Of a stretch of DNA of 64,000 nt, positions 52,199-62,100 are shown piece after piece. Below the pieces are notes generated by a model. That model was not told where the DNA came from. It was given only the letters and a program-made list of their open reading frames with translations, and made no database searches. The DNA is from Paenibacillus kribbensis (GTDB lineage: Bacteria > Bacillota > Bacilli > Paenibacillales > Paenibacillaceae), in assembly GCF_002240415.1 (NCBI RefSeq), contig NZ_CP020028.1, positions 901,001 through 965,000 of the forward strand, read 5' to 3'. The translations under genes were made by a program, and so were the position numbers. Every line of letters starts with the position of its first letter. Within the stretch, counting starts at the first letter, position 1.

Positions 52199-52813
52199 AT
52201 GGACTATATATCTGGCATCATTAATTATTTGTTTGAGATTATTCGCAGTCTTGGATATTTTGGTATTATGCTTGGATTGATGGTTGAGGTCATACCAAGT
52301 GAAATTGTTCTCGCATATGGTGGTTTTTTGGTGTCCTCGGGCCATATTAATTTCTTTGGTGCGGTCTTGTTTGGTACCATTGGCGGGGTGCTGGCTCAGC
52401 TGTTTATTTATTGGATTGGACGTTATGGCGGCAGACCGGTATTGGATAAGTACGGCAAATACATACTTATCAAAAAAAGTCATGTGGACCACGCCGAGGC
52501 TTGGTTCAACAAATACGGCACAGGGGTCATTTTCACAGCTCGTTTTATCCCCGTTGTGCGTCACGCAATCTCAATCCCTGCCGGGCTAGCTCGAATGAAC
52601 GTATGGCGCTTTATTATTTTGACGACGCTGGCGATTATACCTTGGTCTGTTCTGTTTATTTATTTAGGTATGCTGCTGGGAGACAAATGGGAGCAAATTG
52701 ATGAAGTGGCTGCACCTTATATCAAACCGATTTTGCTGGTTGCGCTTGCGCTCCTGATCATTTATTTTGTCATCAAATGGGTTATATCCAAAAACAAAAA
52801 AGGAAGTGCATAA
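52199..52813 (+). CDS. DedA-family membrane protein
   Basis: About 204 residues with five to six helices. DedA/SNARE-associated motifs: EVIPSEIVLAYGGFL, the basic loop FNKYGTGVIFTARFIPVVRHAISIPAGLARM, and WSVLFIYLGMLLGDKW. Members of this superfamily act in lipid scrambling or membrane homeostasis, and the R-FIPxxR motif is the functional core. The start is ambiguous between ATG 52199 and GTG 52187. The thioredoxin-fold gene starts one base after its stop. Confidence 0.87.
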   Translation: MDYISGIINYLFEIIRSLGYFGIMLGLMVEVIPSEIVLAYGGFLVSSGHINFFGAVLFGTIGGVLAQLFIYWIGRYGGRPVLDKYGKYILIKKSHVDHAEAWFNKYGTGVIFTARFIPVVRHAISIPAGLARMNVWRFIILTTLAIIPWSVLFIYLGMLLGDKWEQIDEVAAPYIKPILLVALALLIIYFVIKWVISKNKKGSA

Positions 52814-52814
52814 C

Positions 52815-53384
52815 ATGAGCCGTACTAACGTATCGCAATATTTCGGAAAGGGCTTAAGCCCTGAGCAGTTTATGGAGGGAATGGAAAAGAACAAGGAAGC
52901 TTTCCGCTCCGGGTACGATCAGTTTGTGTGGAACAGCGAAGAGGACCGGGAGTATTTTGAAAGCTTGAACCATCGGGATGATCTGCGTGTGCTTATTTTG
53001 GCTGCCGACTGGTGTGGCGATGTAGTACGCAACGTGCCGGTTGTATTCCGTGCGCTGGAGAATAGCGGCATTCCAACCGAAGTATTGATTTTGGAAAATC
53101 ACCAGGAACTGATGGACGACTTCCTGACCATGGGCGGACGTGCAGTGCCGATTGTGATTTTTGCCGATACAGGGGGCCACGTACTTGGTCACTGGGGACC
53201 GCGTCCTGCGCATGTCCAACAAATCATGATCGAGTTCAAACGTGAGAATCCGGATCGGGAAGCCGATGATTATCAAGAAAAAATTGCGGTGGCTCGCAAA
53301 GAAATGGCCGAAAAATATGGGGAGGGAACCGAGTCTCATCCTGTAATTATTCAGGAATTGCGCGAGCTGATCTCGGGATTTTAA
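52815..53384 (+). CDS. Thioredoxin-fold protein with single active-site Cys
   Basis: 189 residues. The domain has AADWCGDVV at about 64-71, so only the first Cys of a WCxxC motif remains (C67; the second is V70). The cis-Pro segment GGRAVPIVIF is present. It might act as a monothiol redox protein or thiol sensor; the substrate is unknown. ATG 52815 follows AAAGGAAG. It forms an operon with dedA and the MBL hydrolase. Confidence 0.82.
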   Translation: MSRTNVSQYFGKGLSPEQFMEGMEKNKEAFRSGYDQFVWNSEEDREYFESLNHRDDLRVLILAADWCGDVVRNVPVVFRALENSGIPTEVLILENHQELMDDFLTMGGRAVPIVIFADTGGHVLGHWGPRPAHVQQIMIEFKRENPDREADDYQEKIAVARKEMAEKYGEGTESHPVIIQELRELISGF

Positions 53385-53387
53385 CTC

Positions 53388-54017
53388 ATGACGTTATCCA
53401 TTCGCAGCTTTAATCTCGGCCCACTCCAAACGAATGCTTATTTGCTTCAAGGGGATGATCCGCAGCGTGCCGTTATTATTGATCCAGGGATGAATCCAGG
53501 CGCTTTGCTGAGAGCTATTGAACACCTGACCATTGAGGCGATCTTGCTGACTCACGCCCATTTTGACCATATCGGTGGGGTAGAGGCGATCCGCAATGCC
53601 AAAGGATGCCCGGTTTACCTGCACGCCCTGGAGCAAGACTGGCTGACATCTCCCAAGCTGAATGGCTCCCTGATGTGGCCGGAGGCGTCGCCACCGATCT
53701 CGACGGAGCCTGCCGAATATGATTTGGCGGAAGGCCAGCAATTGAACCTGATCGGGCATACATTCAAGGTGCTCCATACGCCGGGGCATTCACCTGGCAG
53801 CGTGAGCTTTTTGTGCGGCAAGGATCTTTTTTCCGGGGATGTGCTATTTCGTCAAGGCGTCGGTCGTACGGACCTGCCTGGCGGTCGGGAACGTGACTTG
53901 TATGACTCGATCCAGAATAAATTGTTCCTGCTTGGAGATGACGTTACCGTGTATTCCGGTCACGGCCCGAAAACATCCATCGGCTATGAAAAAGCCAATA
54001 ATCCGTATATTCGGTAA
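53388..54017 (+). CDS. MBL-fold hydrolase (glyoxalase II/YqgX-like)
   Basis: 209 residues with the metal motif THAHFDH (55-61), then HTPGHSPGSV, SGDVLF and YSGHGP, the HxHxDH plus later His set of the glyoxalase II group. It is short like YqgX proteins that lack the C-terminal glyoxalase domain. It starts three bases after the thioredoxin-fold gene; the ribosome binding site is weak. Confidence 0.88.
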   Translation: MTLSIRSFNLGPLQTNAYLLQGDDPQRAVIIDPGMNPGALLRAIEHLTIEAILLTHAHFDHIGGVEAIRNAKGCPVYLHALEQDWLTSPKLNGSLMWPEASPPISTEPAEYDLAEGQQLNLIGHTFKVLHTPGHSPGSVSFLCGKDLFSGDVLFRQGVGRTDLPGGRERDLYDSIQNKLFLLGDDVTVYSGHGPKTSIGYEKANNPYIR

Positions 54018-54163
54018 AATGCCTGCACGTTTCAATTGGGGCAGAGCCAAAGTTGTGACAGGTTTTGCTCCTTTTCGACAACAAATTATAAATTATGTAT
54101 AGACAAAGGTTTTTATTTTTGTTAACATAAATTTATTGAAGTTACATACTAAACTCGCGAAGC

Positions 54164-54204
54164 ACGCAAGCTGTGGATGAATCCCGGTTTGCGTTCTTTT
54201 TTTT
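54164..54204 (+). terminator. Terminator after MBL hydrolase
   Basis: ACGCAA pairs with TTGCGT, followed by a run of eight T. Confidence 0.65.
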
Positions 54205-54259
54205 GCCCATTAAGAGGATAAAGAGGCATGAGGCCGTCAGATCACAAGGGGGAGCAAGA

Positions 54260-54469
54260 ATGAAAAGAAAACATATATATGGGGTGCAGCATGAGAGTGG
54301 AGAAAGCCTCCGTTTTTCTAATATAGCAGGGGATGAAGCATCCGTGGTAGGCTCTGAGCCGAAGGTCGTAACATGGAAGAAGGTAACCAGACGAGCCTGC
54401 ACCTATACACAAAAATGGCATGTAAGACTAAATGAGCACAGGCTGGGGCGTGGAGGCGGTCAATTTTAA
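54260..54469 (+). CDS. Small basic protein, unknown function
   Basis: 69 residues: MKRKHIYGVQHESGESLRFS opening, then TWKKVTRRACTYTQKWHVRL. It has no signal or membrane segment. AAGGGGGAG lies five bases upstream of the ATG. No family was recognised; it is an isolated small gene and may be non-coding. Confidence 0.5.
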   Translation: MKRKHIYGVQHESGESLRFSNIAGDEASVVGSEPKVVTWKKVTRRACTYTQKWHVRLNEHRLGRGGGQF

Positions 54470-54560
54470 GTACAATTTTAAGAACTGTAGATGATATAGA
54501 CAAGCTACTTATTTTTTAGTAGACTTAGCAGATAAGTTCAGACAAACGGGGGGGCTAACG

Positions 54561-54947
54561 ATGCATCATTTAGGAGCTAGAATTATGATCGTCGCGGATG
54601 CTTTTGAGCAGAATCTTCCTGTGGGCGAACACGGTTTTATCATTGCTTACGATCGTAATGCGGACAATGCTTTTGACTATGTCATTCGCGTCCCGAAGGT
54701 GAATCGCAACTTTTTTGTACCTTCCGGGGACATCGAGCTGGAAGAAAGTATTCTGAAGCTGGAAGCCGAGCGAATTGAGCGTGAAGCGCTGATAGATTAC
54801 GCCCTTGCTACTCATAATGAGAAACTGTTCAAGCATGTGATGAACGGTGGTCTTGATTCGGTAGAGGCTGAGGAAGAAGAAACCGCGGCAGAGTTGTTGT
54901 CACAGGCTGATTTTATCAAACAAGTCAATTTACGTGCTTGGATATAG
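54561..54947 (+). CDS. Small cytosolic protein with IDEAL-like C-terminal helix
   Basis: 128 residues. Residues 1-60 form a beta-rich segment (ADAFEQNLPVGEHGFIIAYDR, YVIRVPKVNRNFFVPSGDIE) and 65-95 a helix REALIDYALATHNEKLFKHVMN, which resembles the IDEAL motif of small Bacillales proteins; the acidic tail follows. Function unknown. The ATG at 54561 has a G-rich site upstream. Confidence 0.68.
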   Translation: MHHLGARIMIVADAFEQNLPVGEHGFIIAYDRNADNAFDYVIRVPKVNRNFFVPSGDIELEESILKLEAERIEREALIDYALATHNEKLFKHVMNGGLDSVEAEEEETAAELLSQADFIKQVNLRAWI

Positions 54948-54971
54948 GAGTCGGCCAGTGCTGACTCTTTT
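54948..54971 (+). terminator. Terminator 1 after IDEAL-like gene
   Basis: GAGTCGGC pairs with GCTGACTC, then TTTT. Confidence 0.6.
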
Positions 54972-55018
54972 AAGGAATATATAACGGCACGATCTCGTTT
55001 CTATAGTTTTCGTGAAAG

Positions 55019-55039
55019 GCACCGAGAGGTGCTTTTTTT
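55019..55039 (+). terminator. Terminator 2 upstream of gatCAB
   Basis: GCACC-GAGA-GGTGC is followed by seven T, a compact tetraloop terminator. Confidence 0.8.
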
Positions 55040-55100
55040 ATATCCGTTTAGCAATATTTATCTCATTGACGTACAGTTTGCTTCTGTGCCGCGTCAAAGA

Positions 55101-55129
55101 TTGAATTGTAAAAGGTTCTATCCTATAAT
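55101..55129 (+). promoter_or_regulatory. gatCAB promoter
   Basis: TTGAAT (55101-55106) and TATAAT (55124-55129) have a 17-base spacer, a near-consensus SigA promoter 61 bases before gatC. Confidence 0.82.
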
Positions 55130-55189
55130 TAAAAACGTTATTTCAAAGTTCGGTGCAGCATTTTTTGATATACACGAGGAGGGTATTAT

Positions 55190-55477
55190 ATGAACATTTC
55201 CACGGAAGATGTCCGTCACGTAGCCAGGCTGTCCCGGTTGAATCTGACCGCGGCCGAAGAAGAAACGATGACAGGGCAATTGAACGCCATTCTCCATTAT
55301 GCGGAGAAACTGAATGAGCTGGATACGGAGCAGGTAAAACCGACCACTCATGTGCTGCACGTCAGCAATGTCATGCGTGACGACGAAGTTCGCGACAGTT
55401 TGACACAGGAGCAAGTCATGCGCAATGCACCTGAAGAAGAAGACGGACAGTTTAAAGTTCCTGCTGTTTTGGAATAG
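55190..55477 (+). CDS. gatC: Aspartyl/glutamyl-tRNA amidotransferase subunit C
   Basis: 95 residues; the GatC pattern is clear (EDVRHVARLSRLNLTAAEEE, LNAILHYAEKLNELDTEQV, FKVPAVLE). It stabilises GatA in the GatCAB complex that converts Glu-tRNA(Gln) to Gln-tRNA(Gln). GAGGAGGG precedes the ATG. First gene of gatCAB. Confidence 0.96.
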   Translation: MNISTEDVRHVARLSRLNLTAAEEETMTGQLNAILHYAEKLNELDTEQVKPTTHVLHVSNVMRDDEVRDSLTQEQVMRNAPEEEDGQFKVPAVLE

Positions 55478-55504
55478 ATTTTACATTTGAAAGGAGGATG
55501 CAAA

Positions 55505-56962
55505 TTGAGCTTGTTCAATAACACATTGCCGGAAATACATAACAAGCTGCATCAAAAGGAAATTTCTGTGGGTGATCTGGTAGGACACGCTCTGGAGACG
55601 ATTGGTGCGCACGAAGACAAGATCAGGGCTTACATCACCGTTGACGAGGAACAGGCCCGTGCATCCGCACGGCAGCTGGATGATCAGCTGGTTTCGGGAG
55701 AGGAACGTGGGTTGTTGTTTGGCCTGCCTGTCGGTATTAAGGATAATATCGTGACGGAAGGGCTGCGTACAACATGTGGCAGTCAGTTTTTGAAAAATTT
55801 TAATCCTGTGTATGATGCCACGGTTGTCCACAAATTACGAGCAGCCCAAACCGTAACACTTGGTAAAATGAACATGGATGAATTCGCTATGGGTGGCTCT
55901 AACGAGAACTCCAGCTTTTTCCCGGCGCGTAATCCATGGGATCTGGAACGTGTACCTGGTGGTTCCAGTGGGGGTTCAGCGGCGGCCGTAGCAGCGGGTG
56001 AGGCTTATTTCACCCTTGGCTCTGATACAGGCGGTTCCATTCGCCAGCCCGCTTCTTATTGCGGTGTAGTGGGTCTGAAGCCAACCTACGGTCTGGTATC
56101 ACGTTTTGGATTGGTGGCCTTTGCCTCCTCTTTGGACCAAATTGGACCCATCACCAAAAATGTTCAGGATTCGGCGTATGTCCTGCAGGCGATTGCAGGC
56201 TATGATCAGAAGGACTCCACTTCTGCGAAGGTTGATGTTCCTGATTATTTGAACGCTTTGACCGGAGATGTAAAAGGACTTCGCATTGCTGTGCCTAAGG
56301 AATACCTTGGTGAGGGCGTCGATCCACAGGTTAAGGAAAAGGTGCTGGATGCACTGAAAACGCTGGAAGGACTGGGCGCGGTATGGGAAGAAGTGTCTCT
56401 CCCTCACACCGAATATGCGGTAGCTACATATTACCTGCTGGCTTCATCCGAAGCGTCCTCCAATCTGGCCCGTTTTGACGGCGTGCGCTACGGTGTACGT
56501 TCTGATAATCCCGACAACCTGCTCGATCTGTATCATCAGTCCCGTACGCAGGGCTTTGGCCCTGAGGTGAAACGCCGGATTATGCTTGGGACCTATGCGC
56601 TCAGTTCCGGGTACTATGATGCTTACTACCTGAAAGCTCAAAAAGTACGCACGCTGATTAAACAGGATTTTGACCGTGTATTTGAGCAATATGATGTTAT
56701 TATCGGACCTACCGCACCGACAACTGCTTTCAAAATCGGTTCGCAGGTGGATGATCCATTGACCATGTATTTGAACGATATTTTGACGATTCCGGTGAGC
56801 TTGGCCGGGGTGCCGGCCATCAGCATTCCTTGTGGTCTTGCAGATGGACTGCCAGTCGGACTGCAAATTATCGGGAAAGCCTTTGATGAGTCTTCCGTGC
56901 TGCGTGTAGCGCATGCATTTGAACAAAATACCGAATTTCACAAGCAGCGTCCACAGATGTAA
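55505..56962 (+). CDS. gatA: Aspartyl/glutamyl-tRNA amidotransferase subunit A
   Basis: A 485-residue amidase-signature enzyme that releases ammonia from glutamine. The Ser-cisSer-Lys triad is K79 (VGIKDN), S154 (GGSSGGSA) and S178 (TGGSIRQPA). Length is standard. The TTG at 55505 lies seven bases after AAAGGAGG (55490-55497); the open frame further upstream includes that site, so the TTG is preferred. Confidence 0.97.
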   Translation: MSLFNNTLPEIHNKLHQKEISVGDLVGHALETIGAHEDKIRAYITVDEEQARASARQLDDQLVSGEERGLLFGLPVGIKDNIVTEGLRTTCGSQFLKNFNPVYDATVVHKLRAAQTVTLGKMNMDEFAMGGSNENSSFFPARNPWDLERVPGGSSGGSAAAVAAGEAYFTLGSDTGGSIRQPASYCGVVGLKPTYGLVSRFGLVAFASSLDQIGPITKNVQDSAYVLQAIAGYDQKDSTSAKVDVPDYLNALTGDVKGLRIAVPKEYLGEGVDPQVKEKVLDALKTLEGLGAVWEEVSLPHTEYAVATYYLLASSEASSNLARFDGVRYGVRSDNPDNLLDLYHQSRTQGFGPEVKRRIMLGTYALSSGYYDAYYLKAQKVRTLIKQDFDRVFEQYDVIIGPTAPTTAFKIGSQVDDPLTMYLNDILTIPVSLAGVPAISIPCGLADGLPVGLQIIGKAFDESSVLRVAHAFEQNTEFHKQRPQM

Positions 56963-56988
56963 TTTAGCGAAAAGGAGGGAACCCATTC

Positions 56989-58434
56989 ATGTCTACAACA
57001 ACATCCAAATATGAGACGGTCATCGGACTTGAAGTCCATGTGGAATTGCATACGAAGTCTAAAATATTTTGCGGATGCTCGACATCCTTCGGAGCGCCGC
57101 CCAACTCCCATACATGTCCAGTATGTCTTGGACACCCAGGGGTATTGCCGGTATTGAACCGTCAGGCCGTCGATTATGCGATGAAAGCAGCGATGGCGCT
57201 CAATTGTACCATTGCTGATGTGAGCAAGTTTGATCGCAAAAACTATTTTTACCCCGATTCACCGAAGGCTTACCAAATCTCGCAATATGATCAACCCATC
57301 GGCGAAAATGGCTGGATTGATATTGAGGTGAACGGTGAGACCAAACGTATCGGCATCACCAGGCTGCATCTGGAAGAAGACGCGGGTAAATTAACCCATG
57401 TGGATGGCGGCTATGCGTCGCTGGTTGATTTTAACCGGGTCGGCACGCCACTGGTCGAAATCGTTTCGGAGCCGGACATATCTTCACCGGAAGAAGCCAA
57501 GGCTTATCTGGAAAAAATACGCGCCATCATGCAGTATTGCGATGTATCCGACGTGAAGATGGAGGAAGGCTCACTTCGCTGTGACGCGAATATCAGTCTT
57601 CGTCCGCGTGGACAAAAAGAGCTGGGAACCAAAGCGGAACTGAAAAACATGAACTCCTTCCGTGGCGTACAGCGCGGACTGGAATATGAGCAGTTCCGGC
57701 AGGAGCAGACGCTGGAGGAAGGCGGAACGATTGTACAGGAGACACGTCGTTGGGATGAAGCCCAAGGTAAAACCCTGTCCATGCGTGGTAAGGAACAGGC
57801 GCATGATTATCGTTATTTCCCGGACCCGGATCTCGTTACACTGCATATTGATGAGGAATGGAAAGAGCGCATCCGTGCTTCGATTCCTGAACTGCCTGAC
57901 CAGCGTAAAGCACGCTACACTTCAGAATATGGGTTACCTGAGTATGATGCGCAGGTGATTACGTCCTCCAAGCCATTGGCTGATTTATTCGAGGATAGCC
58001 TTCAATACACCAAGGATGCCAAAGCGGTATCCAACTGGATTATGGGGGATTTGCTCGGCTATTTGAATAGTGCCAGTGTAGAGCTGTCGCAGGTTAAGCT
58101 GACGGGCCGGGGCTTGGGTGAAATGATCGGACTGCTGGAGAAGGGAACGATCAACAGCAAAATCGCTAAAACGGTCTTCAAGGAAATGCTGGAGAGTGAC
58201 AAACTTCCACAGCAAATTGTTGAAGAAAAAGGGCTAGTGCAAATCAGCGATGAGGGCGCGGTCCTGACGATCGTCGAACAGGTTGTAGCGGCTAACCCGC
58301 AATCGGTTGAGGATTACAAAGCCGGCAAGCAAAAGGCTATCGGCTTCCTGGTCGGTCAAGTGATGAAGGAGAGCAAGGGCAAAGCAAACCCTGGTCTCGC
58401 CAATAAGTTGCTGACAGAAGTGCTGAACCGCTAA
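56989..58434 (+). CDS. gatB: Aspartyl/glutamyl-tRNA amidotransferase subunit B
   Basis: 481 residues. The kinase-like core begins [13 protein letters not shown]; the zinc cysteines are C28, C30, C43 and C46 (FCGC...CPVC). It binds the mischarged tRNA, and activates it with ATP before amide transfer. The C-terminal YqeY-like helical domain is intact. AAAAGGAGG precedes the ATG. Confidence 0.97.
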   Translation: MSTTTSKYETVIGLEVHVELHTKSKIFCGCSTSFGAPPNSHTCPVCLGHPGVLPVLNRQAVDYAMKAAMALNCTIADVSKFDRKNYFYPDSPKAYQISQYDQPIGENGWIDIEVNGETKRIGITRLHLEEDAGKLTHVDGGYASLVDFNRVGTPLVEIVSEPDISSPEEAKAYLEKIRAIMQYCDVSDVKMEEGSLRCDANISLRPRGQKELGTKAELKNMNSFRGVQRGLEYEQFRQEQTLEEGGTIVQETRRWDEAQGKTLSMRGKEQAHDYRYFPDPDLVTLHIDEEWKERIRASIPELPDQRKARYTSEYGLPEYDAQVITSSKPLADLFEDSLQYTKDAKAVSNWIMGDLLGYLNSASVELSQVKLTGRGLGEMIGLLEKGTINSKIAKTVFKEMLESDKLPQQIVEEKGLVQISDEGAVLTIVEQVVAANPQSVEDYKAGKQKAIGFLVGQVMKESKGKANPGLANKLLTEVLNR

Positions 58435-58449
58435 TGGCATAGATTTGAC

Positions 58450-58482
58450 AGGGGCTTGTCTTTTAGGGACAGGCTCCTTTTT
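58450..58482 (+). terminator. gatCAB terminator
   Basis: AGGGGCTTGTC pairs with GACAGGCTCCT, followed by TTTTT. Confidence 0.85.
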
Positions 58483-58573
58483 GCATAGACGAGTGAAACT
58501 GTTGAATGAAAACGGAAAACAAGCTTCAGAAGCGTGATGGCATATTATGAGTTTCCTTTAGGAGGGAAAACAG

Positions 58574-59035
58574 ATGGTTACCCTATGTTCATTGAAAGAC
58601 GATGATATCGTAAACCAGATATGGCGTCTTCAGCACGTTGCTTATAGGCTGGAAGCGGAGCGAATTGGGTTTGAGGAGATTCCGCCCCTCATGGATACAT
58701 TGGATACGCTGAAAAGCTGTGGTGAGTCCTTTTATGGCTGGGTAGAGGACGACGAGCTGCTGGGCGCGCTGGCTGTGCAGTCTGAGTCGCCCGATTCGCT
58801 TACTCTTACGCGTATGATGGTTCATCCGGATCATTTTCGTAAAGGGATTGCGGACTCCTTAATGAAGCATGTTTTGAATGAACATCGTCATATACCGCTG
58901 TTTATCGTCTCCACAGGAACTTTAAATACACCCGCAGTGGCACTCTATCAAAAACATGGCTTTCGTCCCGTGTCAGCGGCTGAGGTTGCCCCAGGCGTGG
59001 AATTAACCACTTACCATTTGCATAATGTGAAGTGA
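58574..59035 (+). CDS. GNAT-family N-acetyltransferase
   Basis: 153 residues. The acetyl-CoA motif A is VHPDHFRKGIADSLMKHV, with a preceding LTLTRMMV strand and a final LYQKHGFRPV motif. The substrate is unknown. AGGAGGG precedes the ATG. Confidence 0.88.
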   Translation: MVTLCSLKDDDIVNQIWRLQHVAYRLEAERIGFEEIPPLMDTLDTLKSCGESFYGWVEDDELLGALAVQSESPDSLTLTRMMVHPDHFRKGIADSLMKHVLNEHRHIPLFIVSTGTLNTPAVALYQKHGFRPVSAAEVAPGVELTTYHLHNVK

Positions 59036-59133
59036 CGTTGAGACACCTTTGAATCAGCAGTGAACATACACACAAGCTTACAAACCGCGCACCTGATGAG
59101 GGGAGCGCGACATCACCGGGAGGAGAGATTCGA

Positions 59134-59847
59134 GTGAATAATCCGTGGATTATCGATGATTCACATATCATTTTACGGCTTGTACTATCCATGCTTCTCG
59201 GTGGATTCATTGGCTTTGAACGTGAACGCTCCAATCACGCTGCCGGTTTGAGAACCCATATTATGGTCAGCCTGGGTTCGACACTGATTATGCTGCTCTC
59301 CATTTATGGTTTTGACGATTTTATTAAAGAAACCAATGTGCGCGTAGATCCAGCCCGTTTGGCTGCAGCGGTGATTACTGGCGTAGGCTTTTTGGGCGCA
59401 GGGACAATCTTGTTTACTGGCAAAGCCATCACCGGCTTAACAACAGCCGCTTCCATTTGGGTCGTGGCCGCTATTGGCCTAGGTGTTGGAGCGGGTTTTT
59501 ATTTTCCGTCTATTGTAGCGACGGTGCTTGTGTTTTTAAATTTAAGGGTATTTAACAAAGTCGAACTGCGATATATGCGTGGACGCACAAGTCACCTGAT
59601 TACTTTGTACGGATTGTCCTCTCATGGATTACTGGAGCAAATTTCGAATTATTTAAAACAAGAAAAAGTAGAAATACGCAAAATAACGATTAAAGAACAT
59701 GAGCATGTCCCTTTTCATGAAGTGCACCCTAATCGGCAAAGTATGGAAGTCTATTTGGAAGTATTGACCAGCCGTGATTTTGATCCAGTGCGTACTGCAG
59801 CTGAGCTTCGACAGTGGGAAGATGTAGCGGCAGTTTCCGTGGAATGA
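59134..59847 (+). CDS. MgtC/SapB-family membrane protein
   Basis: 237 residues: about four to five N-terminal helices with the MgtC motif GGFIGFERERSNHAAGLRTH, then GVGFLGAGTIL, followed by a cytosolic ACT-like C-terminal domain (about 145-237). MgtC proteins affect Mg2+ homeostasis and F-type ATPase activity. GTG 59134 follows AGGAGAG. Confidence 0.9.
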   Translation: MNNPWIIDDSHIILRLVLSMLLGGFIGFERERSNHAAGLRTHIMVSLGSTLIMLLSIYGFDDFIKETNVRVDPARLAAAVITGVGFLGAGTILFTGKAITGLTTAASIWVVAAIGLGVGAGFYFPSIVATVLVFLNLRVFNKVELRYMRGRTSHLITLYGLSSHGLLEQISNYLKQEKVEIRKITIKEHEHVPFHEVHPNRQSMEVYLEVLTSRDFDPVRTAAELRQWEDVAAVSVE

Positions 59848-59951
59848 TGGGTTGCTACATTTTTTCCCAGTTACTCTTGAATCCGATTGGGGTACTATTT
59901 AACCATCAATGCATCTCAACGGAACACGTATGATTCAAAGGGGAGGATGGC

Positions 59952-60581
59952 ATGAACTCGGAACAACCGTTACCTTCTGGAGAATCCCGGCGTCTACCAG
60001 AGCCTGAACAGCGGGAACATCCCTTACAGGGGAAGCGTCTAAAATACGCTAAATTTCGCAAAGTGATTGCCATTATCATGGCGACATTAATACCTGGACT
60101 GGGGCATCTATTTTTGGGATTGTTTATTAGGGGGCTTACATTTATTGTATTGCTCCTGTTAGATATTTTTGCGATGCTGTATGTTTCCTCTGACGGCCTA
60201 AGAATCAACATCCCGTTGCTTATCTTGCTTGGATTATTTATCCCTGTCTTATATTTTTACAATGTGTATGACGTCTTACAATCAGCGGATTATATGGTTC
60301 GTTATCGTCGCAAGCCGGATCGTTATTCACGAATGGATGCCAGAGGTCACCAAAGCAGTCCTTTTTATGCATGGGAGAGAGGCTTGGCTTTTGCTGTACT
60401 GCTGGTCGCAGGCGGTGGACTTATGATTTTGTTCCGCATGAAGCCTCGCTGGCTGAGTATTTTTTTTGAGGATTACGGCTTCCTGACGCTGGCTATTTTA
60501 TTGATACTGATTGGATTATTCATTTTTCTGCGGGAAATTGTCCTGTCCTTTAAGCGGAAAAAATTGAAGGAAAGAGGGTGA
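59952..60581 (+). CDS. Multi-helix membrane protein, partner of LiaF-like protein
   Basis: 209 residues: a hydrophilic N terminus, then about five helices in two clusters, the first beginning ATLIPGLGHLFLGLFIRGL (a TM2/DUF5683-like Gly-Leu-Gly-His segment). No enzymatic motif is seen. It precedes the DUF4097 protein by seven bases, so they form one operon, probably an envelope-stress sensor pair. Confidence 0.72.
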   Translation: MNSEQPLPSGESRRLPEPEQREHPLQGKRLKYAKFRKVIAIIMATLIPGLGHLFLGLFIRGLTFIVLLLLDIFAMLYVSSDGLRINIPLLILLGLFIPVLYFYNVYDVLQSADYMVRYRRKPDRYSRMDARGHQSSPFYAWERGLAFAVLLVAGGGLMILFRMKPRWLSIFFEDYGFLTLAILLILIGLFIFLREIVLSFKRKKLKERG

Positions 60582-60588
60582 GGCTGGC

Positions 60589-61992
60589 GTGCACCGCAAA
60601 ACAAGAGTCGGGCGCTACACCTCATCGCTTCTGTTGATGGCTGTAGGTGTTCTGCTTATCTTAGATGTGCTTCAAAATACTGAATATATGCTGCAGCTTC
60701 TTGTATGGTGGCCTGTCATTTTTGTGCTTTGGGGACTGGAGTACCTTATTTTTTTTGGTGTGTACTACCGCATAGAAGGCAAGTCTGACAATGGTCGGCG
60801 TTTCAGGCCAGATCTGAAAGGGATTATCTCTGCTTTGGTAGTAGCCGCTTCGGTTTTTATCGTGACTCAGCAAAATCATTATATGTACCTGTGGAACCGG
60901 GTCAGTCTCAATCTGACATCAGCCTCCATGGATTTTAGCCAGGCTAAAGAGAACCGGTATGATATGGGCGGTGTGCTGGTGCCTGTAACCATGCAGACGT
61001 CCGATTTGGTGGTTGAATCAGTTAATGGTGATATAACGCTGATCAGACGGCCTGTGTCCAATATAGAGGTACATGGGACCCTGTGGGTGGACCAAGCACC
61101 TGCTGCCCAAGCGGACAAGATTGCCCAAGCTTCCTCACTGACTTCCACTGACGGCAAAACCATCCAGATCCGTCCGGAGGTTCAGCCATATGGGGCATCC
61201 AGCAAGCGTCAACCCCGTATGAATTTGCTGATTACAGTACCGGAGGATCGGCGCTTCAATATGCAGATCAGAACCTCCAACGGGAATATTACCCTGAACG
61301 GAGTAGATGCCATCGACAGTATCCGGCTTGAGAGCGGCAATGGGAATCTCATAGTCAATGATGCGATCGGTAATGTCAAAGGGTCTACCCTGAATGGTCA
61401 GGTCAAATTGCACCGGATTACCGGAGACGTGGATATGCGAACCAACCGTGGCGACATGCAGGCAGGGGGTATTGAAGGGGCTGTGTCGCTGTACACGGTG
61501 GTAGGCGATATTCAGCTTGCACGCTCAAAAGGGGATATCACGACGGATACGCAGAATGGTGACATCAATGTGCTGGACTCTACAGCCAAGCTGAATGCAA
61601 ATTCGCTTAATGGTGCAATCAAGGTGAATAGCAAGCAGGTAGGCGGGGATTGGAAAATATACAGTGCCGTTGGCGATATTGTTTTAGATCTTCCATCGAA
61701 CGGAGATTTTCAGCTAGAGGGCTCCAGCAGTTATGGCAATCTTCAATCCGAGTTTCCATTTAAGATAGACAGTAAAAGTATTTCAGGTCAAAATGGGACA
61801 GGCAAATATGTGATCAACGTAGAGGGCAACAGTAATTTAATGATTAAAAGGATACTGATGCCGATGTTGCCTGGTTTGAATGAGTCCGGAAAACCGACTG
61901 TGCCTGGCATAGCTGAAGGCTCTTCAGATGGTTCGGAAGCTTCTATTACAGATACCTCCACAGAGACATCTGGCAATACGACGGCGCGTTGA
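60589..61992 (+). CDS. DUF4097/LiaF-like membrane-anchored beta-repeat protein
   Basis: 467 residues. Two or three N-terminal helices (about 10-95) of LiaF/DUF5668 type precede an extracellular or cytosolic parallel beta-helix of DUF4097 repeats (about 130-400), visible as repeated 'GN-I' turns: SNGNITLNG, ESGNGNLIVND, VVGDIQLARS, QNGDINVLD, SAVGDIVLD. A Ser/Thr tail ends it. The GTG start follows GAGGGTGAGG. Function is probably envelope-stress sensing by analogy with LiaF. Confidence 0.82.
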   Translation: MHRKTRVGRYTSSLLLMAVGVLLILDVLQNTEYMLQLLVWWPVIFVLWGLEYLIFFGVYYRIEGKSDNGRRFRPDLKGIISALVVAASVFIVTQQNHYMYLWNRVSLNLTSASMDFSQAKENRYDMGGVLVPVTMQTSDLVVESVNGDITLIRRPVSNIEVHGTLWVDQAPAAQADKIAQASSLTSTDGKTIQIRPEVQPYGASSKRQPRMNLLITVPEDRRFNMQIRTSNGNITLNGVDAIDSIRLESGNGNLIVNDAIGNVKGSTLNGQVKLHRITGDVDMRTNRGDMQAGGIEGAVSLYTVVGDIQLARSKGDITTDTQNGDINVLDSTAKLNANSLNGAIKVNSKQVGGDWKIYSAVGDIVLDLPSNGDFQLEGSSSYGNLQSEFPFKIDSKSISGQNGTGKYVINVEGNSNLMIKRILMPMLPGLNESGKPTVPGIAEGSSDGSEASITDTSTETSGNTTAR

Positions 61993-62018
61993 CAAGAAAC
62001 TTCGGTAGACCGTACAAT
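61989..62018 (+). promoter_or_regulatory. perR promoter
   Basis: TTGACA (61989-61994, overlapping the upstream stop) and TACAAT (62013-62018) with an 18-base spacer. Confidence 0.78.
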
Positions 62019-62100
62019 GTGAGTATGTCTAAAATGGGTTGTCAATAGATGGGTTATACATGGATAGAATCGTAAGTAAGGGATAAGGCGGTGGACATAT

